64,000 nucleotides of DNA from Chryseobacterium culicis (GTDB lineage Bacteria; Bacteroidota; Bacteroidia; Flavobacteriales; Weeksellaceae): contig NZ_PCPP01000001.1 of NCBI RefSeq assembly GCF_002979755.1, forward strand, positions 2,078,665 to 2,142,664. Direction: 5' to 3'. The position numbers were made by a program, and so were the translations under genes. Numbering within the stretch: position 1 is the first letter of the stretch; each line of letters begins with the position of its first letter. Under the pieces are notes generated by a model. That model had not been told where the DNA came from, searched no databases, and saw nothing but the letters and a program-made list of their open reading frames with translations. Below are positions 37,574-46,821 of the stretch, piece after piece.

Positions 37574-38656
37574 ATGAAAAATATTTTATATACAGCCGCA
37601 ATCTTAAGTTTTCTCGTTATCCCGGTTTCCTGTAATCAGGAAAAAGAGACTCCCAAACCGGAAACTAAACCTATGATGATGAACAGTATGGAAACTGTAA
37701 TTGTTAAGAAAAGCAACCCTAAAGTTGACCTGAAACTTCCTGGTGAACTCGTTCCGGATCAGGAGACGGCATTATTTGCCAAGGTGCAGAGCTATGTTAA
37801 GAAAATCAATGTTGATATTGGTTCTTACGTAAGTGCCGGACAGGTTTTGATGATTCTTGAAGCTCCGGAAATACAATCGCAGGCTGCCAGTGCAAAAGCA
37901 AAATGGCAGGCACAGGAAGCCATATACACTTCAACAAAATCTAGCTATGAAAGAATGTACAGAGCCAACGAAACGAGAGGAGCTATTGCAAAAGACGCAC
38001 TTGATCAGATTACCGCAAGAAAACTGTCTGATCAGGCACAGCTCAACGCTGCAAAGTCGGCCTACCACGAATTGCAGGATATCAACCGCTATCTGGTTAT
38101 CCGTGCTCCTTTCAGCGGGGTCATTACGGAAAGAAATGTAGATTTAGGTGCTTATGTAGGACCTATGGGTGGAGCTCCGCTTTTGGTAGTTCAGAATACT
38201 TCAAAGCTTCGGCTCAGTTTATCCGTTCCTGAAGCCAATGTTCCTTACCTCAGTGTAGGAGATACGGTTTCATTCAGGGTCAATGCTCTTCCTGAAAAGA
38301 GTTTTAAAGCAAGGATATCCAGAAAATCAGGTTCTTTAGACTTAAAACTGCGTTCGGAAAAAATAGAAGCCGATTTTATCAATCATTCCAAAGAATTGAA
38401 ACCTTTCATGATTGCTGAATCCACTATTCCTTTACAGAATAATGAGGCTACATTTTTTATTCCCCGATCTGCCTTAGTGGAAAGCAATATGGGAATTTAT
38501 ATCATTAAAAAAGAAAATGGAAAAGCCAGATTTGTCCCTGTAAAAAAAGGAAGAATACTGAATGACACTATTGAAGTCTTCGGCGAGCTGTCAGAAGGTG
38601 ACGCTATTATTAAAAAGGGAAATGAAGAGATTTTAGAAGGAAGTTTAATTAAATAA
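37574..38656 (+). CDS. RND periplasmic adaptor lipoprotein (MFP)
   Basis: A 360-residue membrane fusion protein. Lipobox VIPVSC with Cys20. A biotinyl-lipoyl-like domain is split by a helical hairpin (VQSYVKKINVDIGSYVSAGQVL and LRLSLSVPEANVPYLSVGD flank a coiled coil at about 110-165). The beta-barrel region carries RAPFSGVITERNVDLGAYVG. It joins the pump to the TolC channel. The gene starts 12 bases after the pump stop, so the order is TolC-pump-adaptor, the reverse of the common order. Confidence 0.92.
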   Translation: MKNILYTAAILSFLVIPVSCNQEKETPKPETKPMMMNSMETVIVKKSNPKVDLKLPGELVPDQETALFAKVQSYVKKINVDIGSYVSAGQVLMILEAPEIQSQAASAKAKWQAQEAIYTSTKSSYERMYRANETRGAIAKDALDQITARKLSDQAQLNAAKSAYHELQDINRYLVIRAPFSGVITERNVDLGAYVGPMGGAPLLVVQNTSKLRLSLSVPEANVPYLSVGDTVSFRVNALPEKSFKARISRKSGSLDLKLRSEKIEADFINHSKELKPFMIAESTIPLQNNEATFFIPRSALVESNMGIYIIKKENGKARFVPVKKGRILNDTIEVFGELSEGDAIIKKGNEEILEGSLIK

Positions 38657-38664
38657 TATCAACA

Positions 38665-39096
38665 ATGACAATAGTAATCAGAAACGTATTCATTATTATT
38701 TTCAGTGCCGTTGCGCTGTCTGCATGCACTCAGGAAAAATCTAAGAAAGTTAATGTGGAGCAGCCAACAATGGCTCAACAAATGAAGCCGGAAACTTCCG
38801 GAAAGTTTGCAAAAGGGGACAGAGTTCCCAATGAAACGGTATGCATGGTTAATAATGCCTACATGGGTAAAAAACAAATAGAGGTTCCTCATGCCGGCAA
38901 AATGTATTACGGCTGCTGCGAAATGTGTGTAGGAAGGATTCCCAAGGATAAAACAGCCAGAGAAGCCATAGATCCATTCAGTGGAAAAACAATAGACAAA
39001 GCAGGTGCTTATATTGTTATGATCAGTGACGAAGGTGAAGTAGCTTATTTTGAAAATGAAGAGAACTATAAGAGATTTTTAGCACAGCATTCATAG
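38665..39096 (+). CDS. TRASH-like metal-binding lipoprotein, last gene of RND operon
   Basis: A 143-residue lipoprotein (lipobox ALSAC, Cys21). After a Met/Gln-rich linker (QPTMAQQMKP) comes a small domain with C60 and C84, C85, C88 (ETVCMVNNAYMG, YYGCCEMCVGRI), in the pattern of the TRASH/YHS heavy-metal-binding domains. It follows the adaptor by 8 bases, so it belongs to the efflux operon and may deliver a metal, probably copper, to the pump. The metal is inference. Confidence 0.82.
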   Translation: MTIVIRNVFIIIFSAVALSACTQEKSKKVNVEQPTMAQQMKPETSGKFAKGDRVPNETVCMVNNAYMGKKQIEVPHAGKMYYGCCEMCVGRIPKDKTAREAIDPFSGKTIDKAGAYIVMISDEGEVAYFENEENYKRFLAQHS

Positions 39097-39130
39097 TTAT
39101 ATTTTCCTGATTATTGTTTTTAATAATCAG

Positions 39131-39168
39131 AACCCTCGCAGGCTTACAATCTGCGGGGGTTTGTTATT
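39131..39168 (+). terminator. Terminator of the RND operon
   Basis: An 11-base stem (39131-39141 and 39151-39161, one G-U pair) with a 9-base loop followed by TTTG. Confidence 0.75.
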
Positions 39169-39186
39169 ATCATTTCTTTCAACAAA

Positions 39187-39218
39187 AAAAGACAGGCTTT
39201 AAAAAACCTGTCTTTTAA
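39187..39218 (-). terminator. Terminator of the NifU-Mrp pair
   Basis: A perfect 10-base stem AAAAGACAGG / CCTGTCTTTT (39187-39196 and 39207-39216); on the minus strand a T-run follows. Confidence 0.7.
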
Positions 39219-39237
39219 AAATATCTCAGATATAATT

Positions 39238-39486
39238 TTACTCTACGTTGATTACCTTTTCGATTTCCGGAGCATGTTGCTTAATTGTATTTTCAACACC
39301 TAGCTTTAAGGTTGAAAAATTCAATGAGCACCCGGAACAGTTACCTAAAAGTTTCACAAACACCTGATTATCTTTCACATCAATAAGCTCAATATCACCA
39401 CCGTCTTTATTCAAAAACGGTCTGATGCTTTCCAGAGCTTCCATTACTCTTGTTACGGTATCTTCGTGCGTTATGTTTGTTTCCAT
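39238..39486 (-). CDS. NifU-like Fe-S scaffold/carrier protein
   Basis: An 82-residue protein equal to a single NifU C-terminal (Nfu) domain. It contains the characteristic NCSGCSLNFSTLKLGVENTI stretch, with C50 and C53 bridging an Fe-S cluster in the dimer. RPFLNKDGGDIELIDV is the start of the domain. It hands clusters to target proteins. It lies 46 bases downstream of an Mrp-type ATPase, consistent with joint work in Fe-S cluster delivery. Confidence 0.93.
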   Translation of the reverse strand: METNITHEDTVTRVMEALESIRPFLNKDGGDIELIDVKDNQVFVKLLGNCSGCSLNFSTLKLGVENTIKQHAPEIEKVINVE

Positions 39487-39532
39487 ATTTTTCAGTTCAA
39501 TTTGGTTCTTTCAAGTATATTGAAAGCTATTA

Positions 39533-40639
39533 TTATTTTGCTTTTGGCGAACATCCGGCCATTGTTGAAATCTTCACGGCTTCGGTAGGAGGAAGATTTT
39601 TATTCCTTTCCACCAAGCTTTCTACCATTTTTCTGGCAGTTTCTGTATAGATATCTGCAATTTTAGATCCATCCTGAAGCGCTGCCGGTCTCCCTACATC
39701 TCCTGCTTCTCTGATGCTTTGGATCAAAGGAATCTCTCCCAATACAGGAATTCCAAGATCTTCAGCTAAATATTGTGCTCCCTGGTTCCCAAAGATATAA
39801 TATTTATTGTCAGGAAGTTCTTCCGGTGTAAAATATGCCATATTTTCGATCAATCCCAGAACCGGAATATTGATGCTTTCCATCTGGAACATAGCAATTC
39901 CTTTTCTTACGTCTGCCAATGCAACATGCTGAGGTGTACTTACAATCACCGCACCAGTTACCGGTACTTCCTGAATAATTGACAAGTGAATATCACCTGT
40001 TCCCGGAGGAAGATCGATTAATAAGAAATCCAATTCTCCCCATGCCGCATCTCTGATCATCTGGTTCAAAGCTTTTGAAGCCATAGGACCTCTCCATACT
40101 ACAGCCTGATTCGCTCCTGAGAAATATCCTATTGAAAGCATTTTCACGCCATAATTCTCAACAGGTTTCATCATACTCTTTCCATTTACTTCTACAGAAA
40201 TAGGTTTTTCACCTTCTGTATCAAACATGGTAGGAACTGAAGGACCATAGATATCAGCATCTAATAATCCTACTTTAAAGCCCATTTTAGCTAGGGTTAC
40301 TGCCATATTTGCAGAAACTGTAGATTTCCCTACCCCTCCTTTACCGGAAGCAATAGCGATAATATTTTGAATTCCAGGAATTTGTTTTCCTTTGATCTGA
40401 CTTTGCTGAATTTCACTAGGCTCCGGAGAAACGATTTTAAGTTTTAAATGAACCTCTTCTCCAAACTCACTGGCAAAAGCCTGTTTCATTGCTGCCTCCA
40501 GTTTTTTCTTTTCGTGCATTGCAGGCGAATGAGCGGTCATGTCAATATAAACATCGTTACCCATAATCTGAAGATTATTCACCAAATCGTCTACTTCTAT
40601 TTCTTTAAGGAAATCCTGAACCTTTTCTTTCGTCAACAT
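39533..40639 (-). CDS. Mrp/NBP35-type Fe-S cluster carrier ATPase
   Basis: A 368-residue P-loop ATPase. It has an N-terminal MIP18/DUF59-like domain (about 1-85), a deviant Walker A GKGGVGKST (residues 99-107), and the switch regions LLDADIYGPS and LLIDLPPGTGD. The usual CxxC before the C-terminal region, as in ENM-SMHICSNCG of E. coli Mrp, is absent: the corresponding stretch is ENMAYFTPEELPDNKYYIFG. It lies upstream of the NifU-like gene on the same strand. Carrier of Fe-S clusters by family. Confidence 0.9.
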   Translation of the reverse strand: MLTKEKVQDFLKEIEVDDLVNNLQIMGNDVYIDMTAHSPAMHEKKKLEAAMKQAFASEFGEEVHLKLKIVSPEPSEIQQSQIKGKQIPGIQNIIAIASGKGGVGKSTVSANMAVTLAKMGFKVGLLDADIYGPSVPTMFDTEGEKPISVEVNGKSMMKPVENYGVKMLSIGYFSGANQAVVWRGPMASKALNQMIRDAAWGELDFLLIDLPPGTGDIHLSIIQEVPVTGAVIVSTPQHVALADVRKGIAMFQMESINIPVLGLIENMAYFTPEELPDNKYYIFGNQGAQYLAEDLGIPVLGEIPLIQSIREAGDVGRPAALQDGSKIADIYTETARKMVESLVERNKNLPPTEAVKISTMAGCSPKAK

Positions 40640-40790
40640 ATAAATATAAATTGTTTACAAATTTACGGATTTTTTCGGTAATTTAGAATCAATAAAATCT
40701 ATAATATCAGGTGATAAATCAGATCGTTAAAAATTTCTTATTTCTGTTTTTTTATCCTGACAATACACCGAAGCCCAGAAAACAATTGAT

Positions 40791-41246
40791 ATGAAAACAA
40801 CTTCTTATCCTTCTAAATATGCACAGCCAAAAGGAATTTTCACTGTCGGAAAAACAAAATTCAAATGGTATAATCTGGCAAATGATCCCACAGAAGTTTC
40901 TTCACAGGACATTGAGCATGCCCGGAAGTGTATTGAAAATGCTGAAGAAAACTTTAAAAATATTCATGATCTGGGATTCGTTATCATGCACCGCTGCGGA
41001 AATCAATATCTTCTGTTAGTGTGTACGTGGCGAAGTGAAAATGAATTATGGGAAAGTGTATACTATGACGGTTCCGGAAAATTTGAAATATGGGACAGGA
41101 ACAAAACCCACCTCCCTACTTATTGTGTTTGGGAAATGGGCATTGTCTATCATGAATCTCAGTCCTGGAAAAAATATCTGGGTTCGGAAAGGGAAGAAAT
41201 AAACACAGAAGAATATCTGAATGACTTCTTTGAAGGAGAAGTGTAG
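40791..41246 (+). CDS. Protein of unknown function
   Basis: A 151-residue soluble protein without a signal sequence. The N-terminus reads MKTTSYPSKYAQPKGIFTVG, and the middle segment has a conserved-looking HRCGNQYLLLVCTWRSENELW-like beta pattern rich in Trp (LWESVYYDGSG, WDRNKTHLP). Gene-like composition and an isolated position suggest a real gene, but I recognise no family. Two Cys and several His could bind metal; that is only a possibility. Confidence 0.65.
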   Translation: MKTTSYPSKYAQPKGIFTVGKTKFKWYNLANDPTEVSSQDIEHARKCIENAEENFKNIHDLGFVIMHRCGNQYLLLVCTWRSENELWESVYYDGSGKFEIWDRNKTHLPTYCVWEMGIVYHESQSWKKYLGSEREEINTEEYLNDFFEGEV

Positions 41247-41261
41247 AAATTTTCTGTCTTG

Positions 41262-41363
41262 TCATTGACTATGTCGAATTTTCGATTTCTGACGAATGAA
41301 AAATCTCAGAAAAAGAAGAGATTCTTCATTCCACTTCGTTTCATTCAGAATGACATGTATCAA
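41262..41363. repeat. Inverted-repeat-containing dispersed element R4
   Basis: An intergenic segment in which a first half (GTCATT ... CTGACGAATGAAAAATCTC) is roughly repeated in reverse orientation in the second half (GAGATTCTTCATTCCACTTC ... CAGAATGACAT). A short related piece is at 58424-58443 (GTCATCTGAACGAAGTGAAG). Confidence 0.5.
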
Positions 41364-41385
41364 AAAATAATTTAAATCCAGAGTA

Positions 41386-43728
41386 TTAGTTAGCTCTGTT
41401 TTTTTCATCAAATTTCACATTACGGTCAGTTCCTTTTACTTTTTTATTTCCAAAAGTATAAGTTGCAGATACAGTAAGTCTTCGGGCATCGTAATAATTA
41501 TTGAAAGAATGAGTTCCTGTAGTATAATAAATCTGTCCTAAGCTTTTTGACTCTTTAAAAATATCAGAAACCAACACATTAATCTGTAAATTTTTCTCCA
41601 TGAAATTCATCTTCATTCCGGCAGTCAAGTTCCCCAGATACTCCCAATGTACCATTCCAAAATTGGAAGGGAGACGAAACCAGTAATTAAGAATAAACTG
41701 AATGGTTTTATTTTTATTGAGTGACAGATTGTTCTGAAGATTGAAATCATAGCCCAGACCCTTTCTGGAAGCAGCATCTGTAGCAAAAACCTGTGTCTTC
41801 ATATAAGAAAGATCTGCAGAATAATTGGCTTCCCATTTCTTGAAAAATGTGTCAGAATAGTTCAGGGTAACTCCTATACTATTTTGAGTATAAAAATTGG
41901 CAAAAGTACTGATCCTGTTTTCTCCATCAAGATTCACAATCTGTCCAAAACCGTCTAATGTTCTCTGAAAGTACGTTGAAGCAGATAATTTTCCTTTATA
42001 CACATAAGAGAATTCAAAATTATGGTTGAAAGAAGGCTTCAGAAAAGGATTTCCGGTAAAATAAGAGTTGATGTTGATATACCATCGGTATGGATTGATC
42101 GCACGGAATCCGGGTCTTTCGATTCTTTTGGAATAACTCAGGTTGAAGGTATGATTTTCATTGCTTTTATAACTGATATAAGCCGTTGGAAAAAATTTTC
42201 CGTAAGAATTCTCAGTCTGCTGTCCGGAAGTTAAAGAGTTTCCGTTGACCACAGAATATTCGTAACGTAAACCTGCTTTTGCAGACCATTTTTCATTGAA
42301 TGCTTTTTCAAAACTGATATAAGCGGCATAATTTTTCTCATTATACTCAAAATCATTGCTTTTCAATGGATCTGTGATATATTGCCCATTCGTCAAGTTC
42401 TGATAAAATATACTGGAATTATTATCAAAATTGGTGAATTTCACCCCAGCTTCTGTCTTTGCAAACTGATAAGGTAATATAAGATCCGCCTGTCCGGAAT
42501 AAATTTTATAATCCACCATAGAAGGTGATTTTACCACAAATTCATCACCCGAACTCTCTGTAGTGGTAAAATCAATAGTTGTTTCCGGCGTATTGGAAAA
42601 ATAATTTCCTGTGATACTCAATTTATGATCCTGCTTCCCGAATTTCAGGTCATAATAAGCGCTGGCGGTATGTTGTCTTCCTGTGGCTCTGTGCTCTGCA
42701 TCGGTAAGGAGTGTATTTGTATAATTACCATTCTGGAAATAGTTTGAAGTATTCCTGATATCCATATTGGAATGCCCGAATCCGAAATCATAAATAAATC
42801 CGACATTCGATTTTCCTCCCAACTGATAATCAAGACTTACGTTTGCACCAAGCCCATCTCCGAAATCTCTTCTGTTGTCATTGCTTTTAAGACCGTCTGC
42901 TCCTTCTATCCAATAATTTTCATAGGAATGTTTTTCATTTTTATTTTGTCTTAGTTTTATTGAAGTACGTAGTTTTTCATTCTGATAATTTACCGTTATG
43001 CTGTTTGAATTTCCGGTATAGGTCTGTTGCTGAAGGCTGGAAGTTAAACTTCCACTCCACCCGAGATTCTGGTTTTTCTTTAAAACAATATTGATTAACC
43101 CACTGTTTCCCTGTGCCTCATATTTGGCTGGAGGAGCTGTAATGACTTCAATTTTTTCAATATTTTCAGATCTGAGACTTTTCAGATAAACAACCAGTTC
43201 AGCATCTGACAAATTCAGAATTCTGTCGTTAATCATTACTGCTACTTTACTCTTCCCAACAATGGAAACTCCTGAGTTATCATCTACTTTTACCAGAGGA
43301 GTTGTCGCCAGAGCATCAGCTCCGTCCATTCCTTGTGAAGCAACAGAATTGGAAACATTAAAAACAAGTCTGTCTGCTTTTCTCTCAATCAGTTTTTTTC
43401 TGGCAGTAAGCGTAACGTCTTCTATTTGTTTTTCTTTTCTTATTTCAACAAAAAAATCCTGTTTCACAGCTCCGTTTATAACAATATCTTTATTGGATAT
43501 TTCTATACCATCCTGGATAAGTTTAATATTATAGTTCCCGTTTTCTGAAAGCTTCAGTGAGTAATTTCCTTTTTCGTCTGAAATAGCAGTCTGCTTCTTC
43601 TGATCCCTTATTGCAATAACTTCTACGTAAGGAACACCATTTCCGGTTTGGGTAATCTTCCCTGCTATACTTTGGGCGAATACAGCTACGGGCGACAGCA
43701 TGATCACAGCAAATAATGTCTTCTTCAT
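41386..43728 (-). CDS. Outer-membrane beta-barrel receptor (OMP_b-brl_3 type, TonB-receptor-like)
   Basis: A 780-residue outer-membrane protein with a signal peptide (LFAVIMLSPVAVFAQ). It has an N-terminal CarboxypepD_reg-like domain (about 18-90, GNYSLKLSENGNYNIKL), a plug-like segment (about 110-210, MDGADALATTPLVKVDDNSGVSI) and a large barrel. It is typical of the PF14905 outer-membrane barrel receptors of Bacteroidetes, likely TonB-dependent. It is transcribed alone, divergently from the GH92 gene. The substrate is unknown; a role in uptake of glycan fragments from the neighbour is possible. Confidence 0.88.
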   Translation of the reverse strand: MKKTLFAVIMLSPVAVFAQSIAGKITQTGNGVPYVEVIAIRDQKKQTAISDEKGNYSLKLSENGNYNIKLIQDGIEISNKDIVINGAVKQDFFVEIRKEKQIEDVTLTARKKLIERKADRLVFNVSNSVASQGMDGADALATTPLVKVDDNSGVSIVGKSKVAVMINDRILNLSDAELVVYLKSLRSENIEKIEVITAPPAKYEAQGNSGLINIVLKKNQNLGWSGSLTSSLQQQTYTGNSNSITVNYQNEKLRTSIKLRQNKNEKHSYENYWIEGADGLKSNDNRRDFGDGLGANVSLDYQLGGKSNVGFIYDFGFGHSNMDIRNTSNYFQNGNYTNTLLTDAEHRATGRQHTASAYYDLKFGKQDHKLSITGNYFSNTPETTIDFTTTESSGDEFVVKSPSMVDYKIYSGQADLILPYQFAKTEAGVKFTNFDNNSSIFYQNLTNGQYITDPLKSNDFEYNEKNYAAYISFEKAFNEKWSAKAGLRYEYSVVNGNSLTSGQQTENSYGKFFPTAYISYKSNENHTFNLSYSKRIERPGFRAINPYRWYININSYFTGNPFLKPSFNHNFEFSYVYKGKLSASTYFQRTLDGFGQIVNLDGENRISTFANFYTQNSIGVTLNYSDTFFKKWEANYSADLSYMKTQVFATDAASRKGLGYDFNLQNNLSLNKNKTIQFILNYWFRLPSNFGMVHWEYLGNLTAGMKMNFMEKNLQINVLVSDIFKESKSLGQIYYTTGTHSFNNYYDARRLTVSATYTFGNKKVKGTDRNVKFDEKNRAN

Positions 43729-43821
43729 GAATTATATCGTTTTTAATAAGACAAACCGTAATTGTCTTTTATTACATCACTTTTACTGTTTTTCAATATC
43801 TTCGCTTCATAAAATCAGAAC

Positions 43822-46623
43822 ATGAAAAAAGGGCTTATTGCATTTTCCATATGTATTACTCAGGTCATTTCGGCACAGAATTATTCACAATATGTCAATC
43901 CATTTATAGGAACCGGAGGCCATGGCCACACTTTTCCGGGGGCCATTGTTCCTTTTGGGATGGTACAGCTTTCTCCGGATACAAGAATTGACGGAAGCTG
44001 GGACGGATGCAGCGGATATCATTATTCGGATTCCGTGATCTATGGTTTTTCTCATACCCACCTGAACGGCACCGGAGTTTCGGATTATGGAGATATTATG
44101 CTCATGCCCACCATGGGAAATCCAAGTCTGAACAGTAAAGATTATTCTTCAAAATTTTCTCATAAAAATGAAAAGGCAACAGCAGGATTCTATGCTGTCA
44201 AATTAGACAAAAACAATATTGATGTTCGTCTTACCACTACCAAAAGAGTGGGCTACCATGAATATACTTTCAACAATGCAGGGAATGCGAATATTATTTT
44301 AGACCTCAACCATAGAGACAAACTTCTGGAAGGCGAAGTAAAAATCATTGATGACAAAACCATTGAAGTATTCAGAAGAAGTGAAGCATGGGCAATCAAC
44401 CAATACATCTACGCCAGAATTGAGTTTTCAAAACCCATGAAAATTTCAAAAAAAGAGGCCAACGGAAAACAGGAAAACAATCTTTTTACCGGAACAAAAC
44501 TTGCGCTGGCATTTTCAATCAGTGTTAAAAAAGGAGAAAAGATTAATGTAAAAGTGTCCCTTTCTCCCACAGGCTATGAAGGTGCAGGAAAAAACATGTT
44601 GGCAGAAGGACAACCGAAGGATTTTGAACTCGTAAAAAAACAGGCAGAAACCGATTGGAACAAAGAACTTTCAAAAATTGAAGTAAAGTCTGATGATAAA
44701 GACAAATTAGCCGTTTTTTATACCGCTTTGTATCATGTTTTCACACAACCCAACATCAATATGGATGTTGACGGAAAATACCGGGGCAGAGACAATAAGC
44801 TTTATAACACCAGTGGTTTTGATTATTATACCGTATTCTCCCTTTGGGATACCTTCAGAGGAGCTCATCCGTTAATGACTTTAATTGACAGAAAAAGAAC
44901 TGCAGATTTTATCAATACCTTCATCAAACAATACGAACAGGGAGGAAAACTTCCGGTATGGGAACTGGCTTCCAATGAAACAGAATGTATGATTGGCTAT
45001 CACTCTGTTTCTGTCATTGCAGATGCTATGGCTAAAGGTATTCAGGGCTTTGATTATGAAAAAGCTTTTCGGGCTGCCAAAGGTTCAGCCATGCAGGATA
45101 TTTTCGGGTTGAATGCTTACAAGCAGAATAATTATATCAGTATAGACGATGAGCATGAAAGTGTTTCCAAAACCGTAGAATATGCCTATGACGACTGGTG
45201 TATTGCTCAAATGGCAAAGATTTTAGGCAAAAAAGAAGAGTATCAGAAGTTCATGAAACGTTCTCAAAACTGGAAAAATCTTTACAATCCTCAAACAGGT
45301 TTCATGCAGCCAAGAAAGAATGGAAACTGGTATGAGCCTTTTGATCCAAGAGAAGTCAACAATAATTATACGGAAGGAAATTCGTGGCATTATTCTTATT
45401 CCGTACAGCAGGATATTCCGGGACTGATTGCCGCGCATGGCGGAAAAGAAAAATTCGAACAGTTCATTGATGCCATCTTTACCGCTCCTGATAAAACAAC
45501 AGGTAGAGAACAGGTAGACATTACAGGATTAATGGGACAGTATGCTCAGGGAAATGAACCGAGCCATCATATTGCTTACCTGTATAATTTCGTAGACAAA
45601 CCTGAAAAAACAGATGCTAAAATAAAATATATCCTTGATCATTTTTATAAAAATACACCTGACGGATTGATTGGAAATGAAGACTGCGGCCAGATGAGTG
45701 CCTGGTATATTTTAAGTTCTATGGGAATTTATTCTGTAACTCCAGGATTACCGGAATGGGAAACTACCACTCCTTATTTTGATGAAATTAAAATTCATCT
45801 TGAAGACGGAACCACAAGAACCACTACTAAAAATACAGGCAGAGCTGAACTTAAAAAATTAGGGTTTGAAAATGTAAAACCGACTAAAGATTTTAAATAT
45901 ACTGAACAAACAGCCTCTCCGGTAATTGCTGCCGACAGAATCTTTGATTTCTCTACCAAGGTGGAAATCACTCCACTGAACCCGAGTGACAAGGTATATT
46001 ATATGACGATGGATGAAAGTGACAGCAATAAAAGAAAGACTTTCAGTACTTACAAAGGTCCATTCTCCATCACCAAAACCACTCAGGTAATGGCTTATGC
46101 TGAAAGAAACGGTGAAAAAAGTTCTGTTACTACAGCCAGCTTCAACAGAAGACCTAATTATTGGGATATTAATATTCTTTCAAAAGTTACTCCGCAATAT
46201 AGCGCCACCGGAAACCTGGCTCTTATTGATGGAATCAGAGGGGATGTCAACTGGAGAAAAGGAGAATGGCATGGATATCAGGGGCAGAATTTTGAAGCAG
46301 TTATTGATTTCAAATCCCCTCAGCACATTAAATCATTATCTTCCACCTACCTTCAGGACAGCAGAGCCTGGATTCTGATGCCTAAAAAAGTGGAATACTA
46401 CGCCTCTATGAACGGAAAAGATTTTATCCTTCTTCAAACCGTAGAAAATGATATTGATCCTAAAGATGAAAAGGTACAGGTCAAAGACTTTTCTGTCAGC
46501 ATTCTTCCTACTGAAGCCCGATACCTCAAAGTAAAAGCTTACTATTTCGGAAAACTTCCGGAATGGCATCAGGGCGCTGGAGGTGATGCTTATATTTTCA
46601 TTGATGAGATTGGTATAAAGTAA
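43822..46623 (+). CDS. GH92 family alpha-mannosidase, secreted
   Basis: A 933-residue glycoside hydrolase family 92 enzyme (calcium-dependent exo-alpha-mannosidase), exported by a signal peptide (LIAFSICITQVISAQ). The start of the catalytic module is YVNPFIGTGGHGHTFPGAIVPFGMVQLSPDT. The conserved regions with catalytic acids are GSWDGCSGYHYSD, WELASNETECMIGYHSV, GNEPSHHIAYLY and NEDCGQMSAWYILSSMG. The C-terminus (about 790-933) is a discoidin/F5-8C-like domain. It releases mannose from N-glycans or fungal mannan. No other mannan-utilisation genes are adjacent. Confidence 0.94.
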   Translation: MKKGLIAFSICITQVISAQNYSQYVNPFIGTGGHGHTFPGAIVPFGMVQLSPDTRIDGSWDGCSGYHYSDSVIYGFSHTHLNGTGVSDYGDIMLMPTMGNPSLNSKDYSSKFSHKNEKATAGFYAVKLDKNNIDVRLTTTKRVGYHEYTFNNAGNANIILDLNHRDKLLEGEVKIIDDKTIEVFRRSEAWAINQYIYARIEFSKPMKISKKEANGKQENNLFTGTKLALAFSISVKKGEKINVKVSLSPTGYEGAGKNMLAEGQPKDFELVKKQAETDWNKELSKIEVKSDDKDKLAVFYTALYHVFTQPNINMDVDGKYRGRDNKLYNTSGFDYYTVFSLWDTFRGAHPLMTLIDRKRTADFINTFIKQYEQGGKLPVWELASNETECMIGYHSVSVIADAMAKGIQGFDYEKAFRAAKGSAMQDIFGLNAYKQNNYISIDDEHESVSKTVEYAYDDWCIAQMAKILGKKEEYQKFMKRSQNWKNLYNPQTGFMQPRKNGNWYEPFDPREVNNNYTEGNSWHYSYSVQQDIPGLIAAHGGKEKFEQFIDAIFTAPDKTTGREQVDITGLMGQYAQGNEPSHHIAYLYNFVDKPEKTDAKIKYILDHFYKNTPDGLIGNEDCGQMSAWYILSSMGIYSVTPGLPEWETTTPYFDEIKIHLEDGTTRTTTKNTGRAELKKLGFENVKPTKDFKYTEQTASPVIAADRIFDFSTKVEITPLNPSDKVYYMTMDESDSNKRKTFSTYKGPFSITKTTQVMAYAERNGEKSSVTTASFNRRPNYWDINILSKVTPQYSATGNLALIDGIRGDVNWRKGEWHGYQGQNFEAVIDFKSPQHIKSLSSTYLQDSRAWILMPKKVEYYASMNGKDFILLQTVENDIDPKDEKVQVKDFSVSILPTEARYLKVKAYYFGKLPEWHQGAGGDAYIFIDEIGIK

Positions 46624-46644
46624 GGAAGATGGAAGAGTGAAGAT

Positions 46645-46755
46645 GGAAGTTTCTATTTGACGAATTACTTCTTGCACTCTATTTTTTAGAGAATTTAATT
46701 CTCAAAAATTTAATAAAATAGACGCGTGTTAATATCTAGACTTTCAGAAACTTCC
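46645..46755. repeat. Inverted repeat GGAAGTTTCT / AGAAACTTCC
   Basis: Exact 10-base inverted repeat (46645-46654 and 46746-46755) embedded in purine-rich then pyrimidine-rich tracts, in the gap between convergent genes. Similar CTTCC-rich runs are at 9877-9900 and 57643-57678. Confidence 0.4.
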
Positions 46756-46783
46756 TTCTTCCAACATCCAGCTTCCAGCAATA

Positions 46784-46821
46784 AAAACCGCCCTTCGAAA
46801 ATATTCGAAGGGCAGTTTTTA
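46784..46821. terminator. Terminator between GH92 and dioxygenase genes
   Basis: A 15-base stem (46784-46798 and 46805-46819) with one C-A mismatch, loop of 6, T-run following and A-run preceding. Confidence 0.75.
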
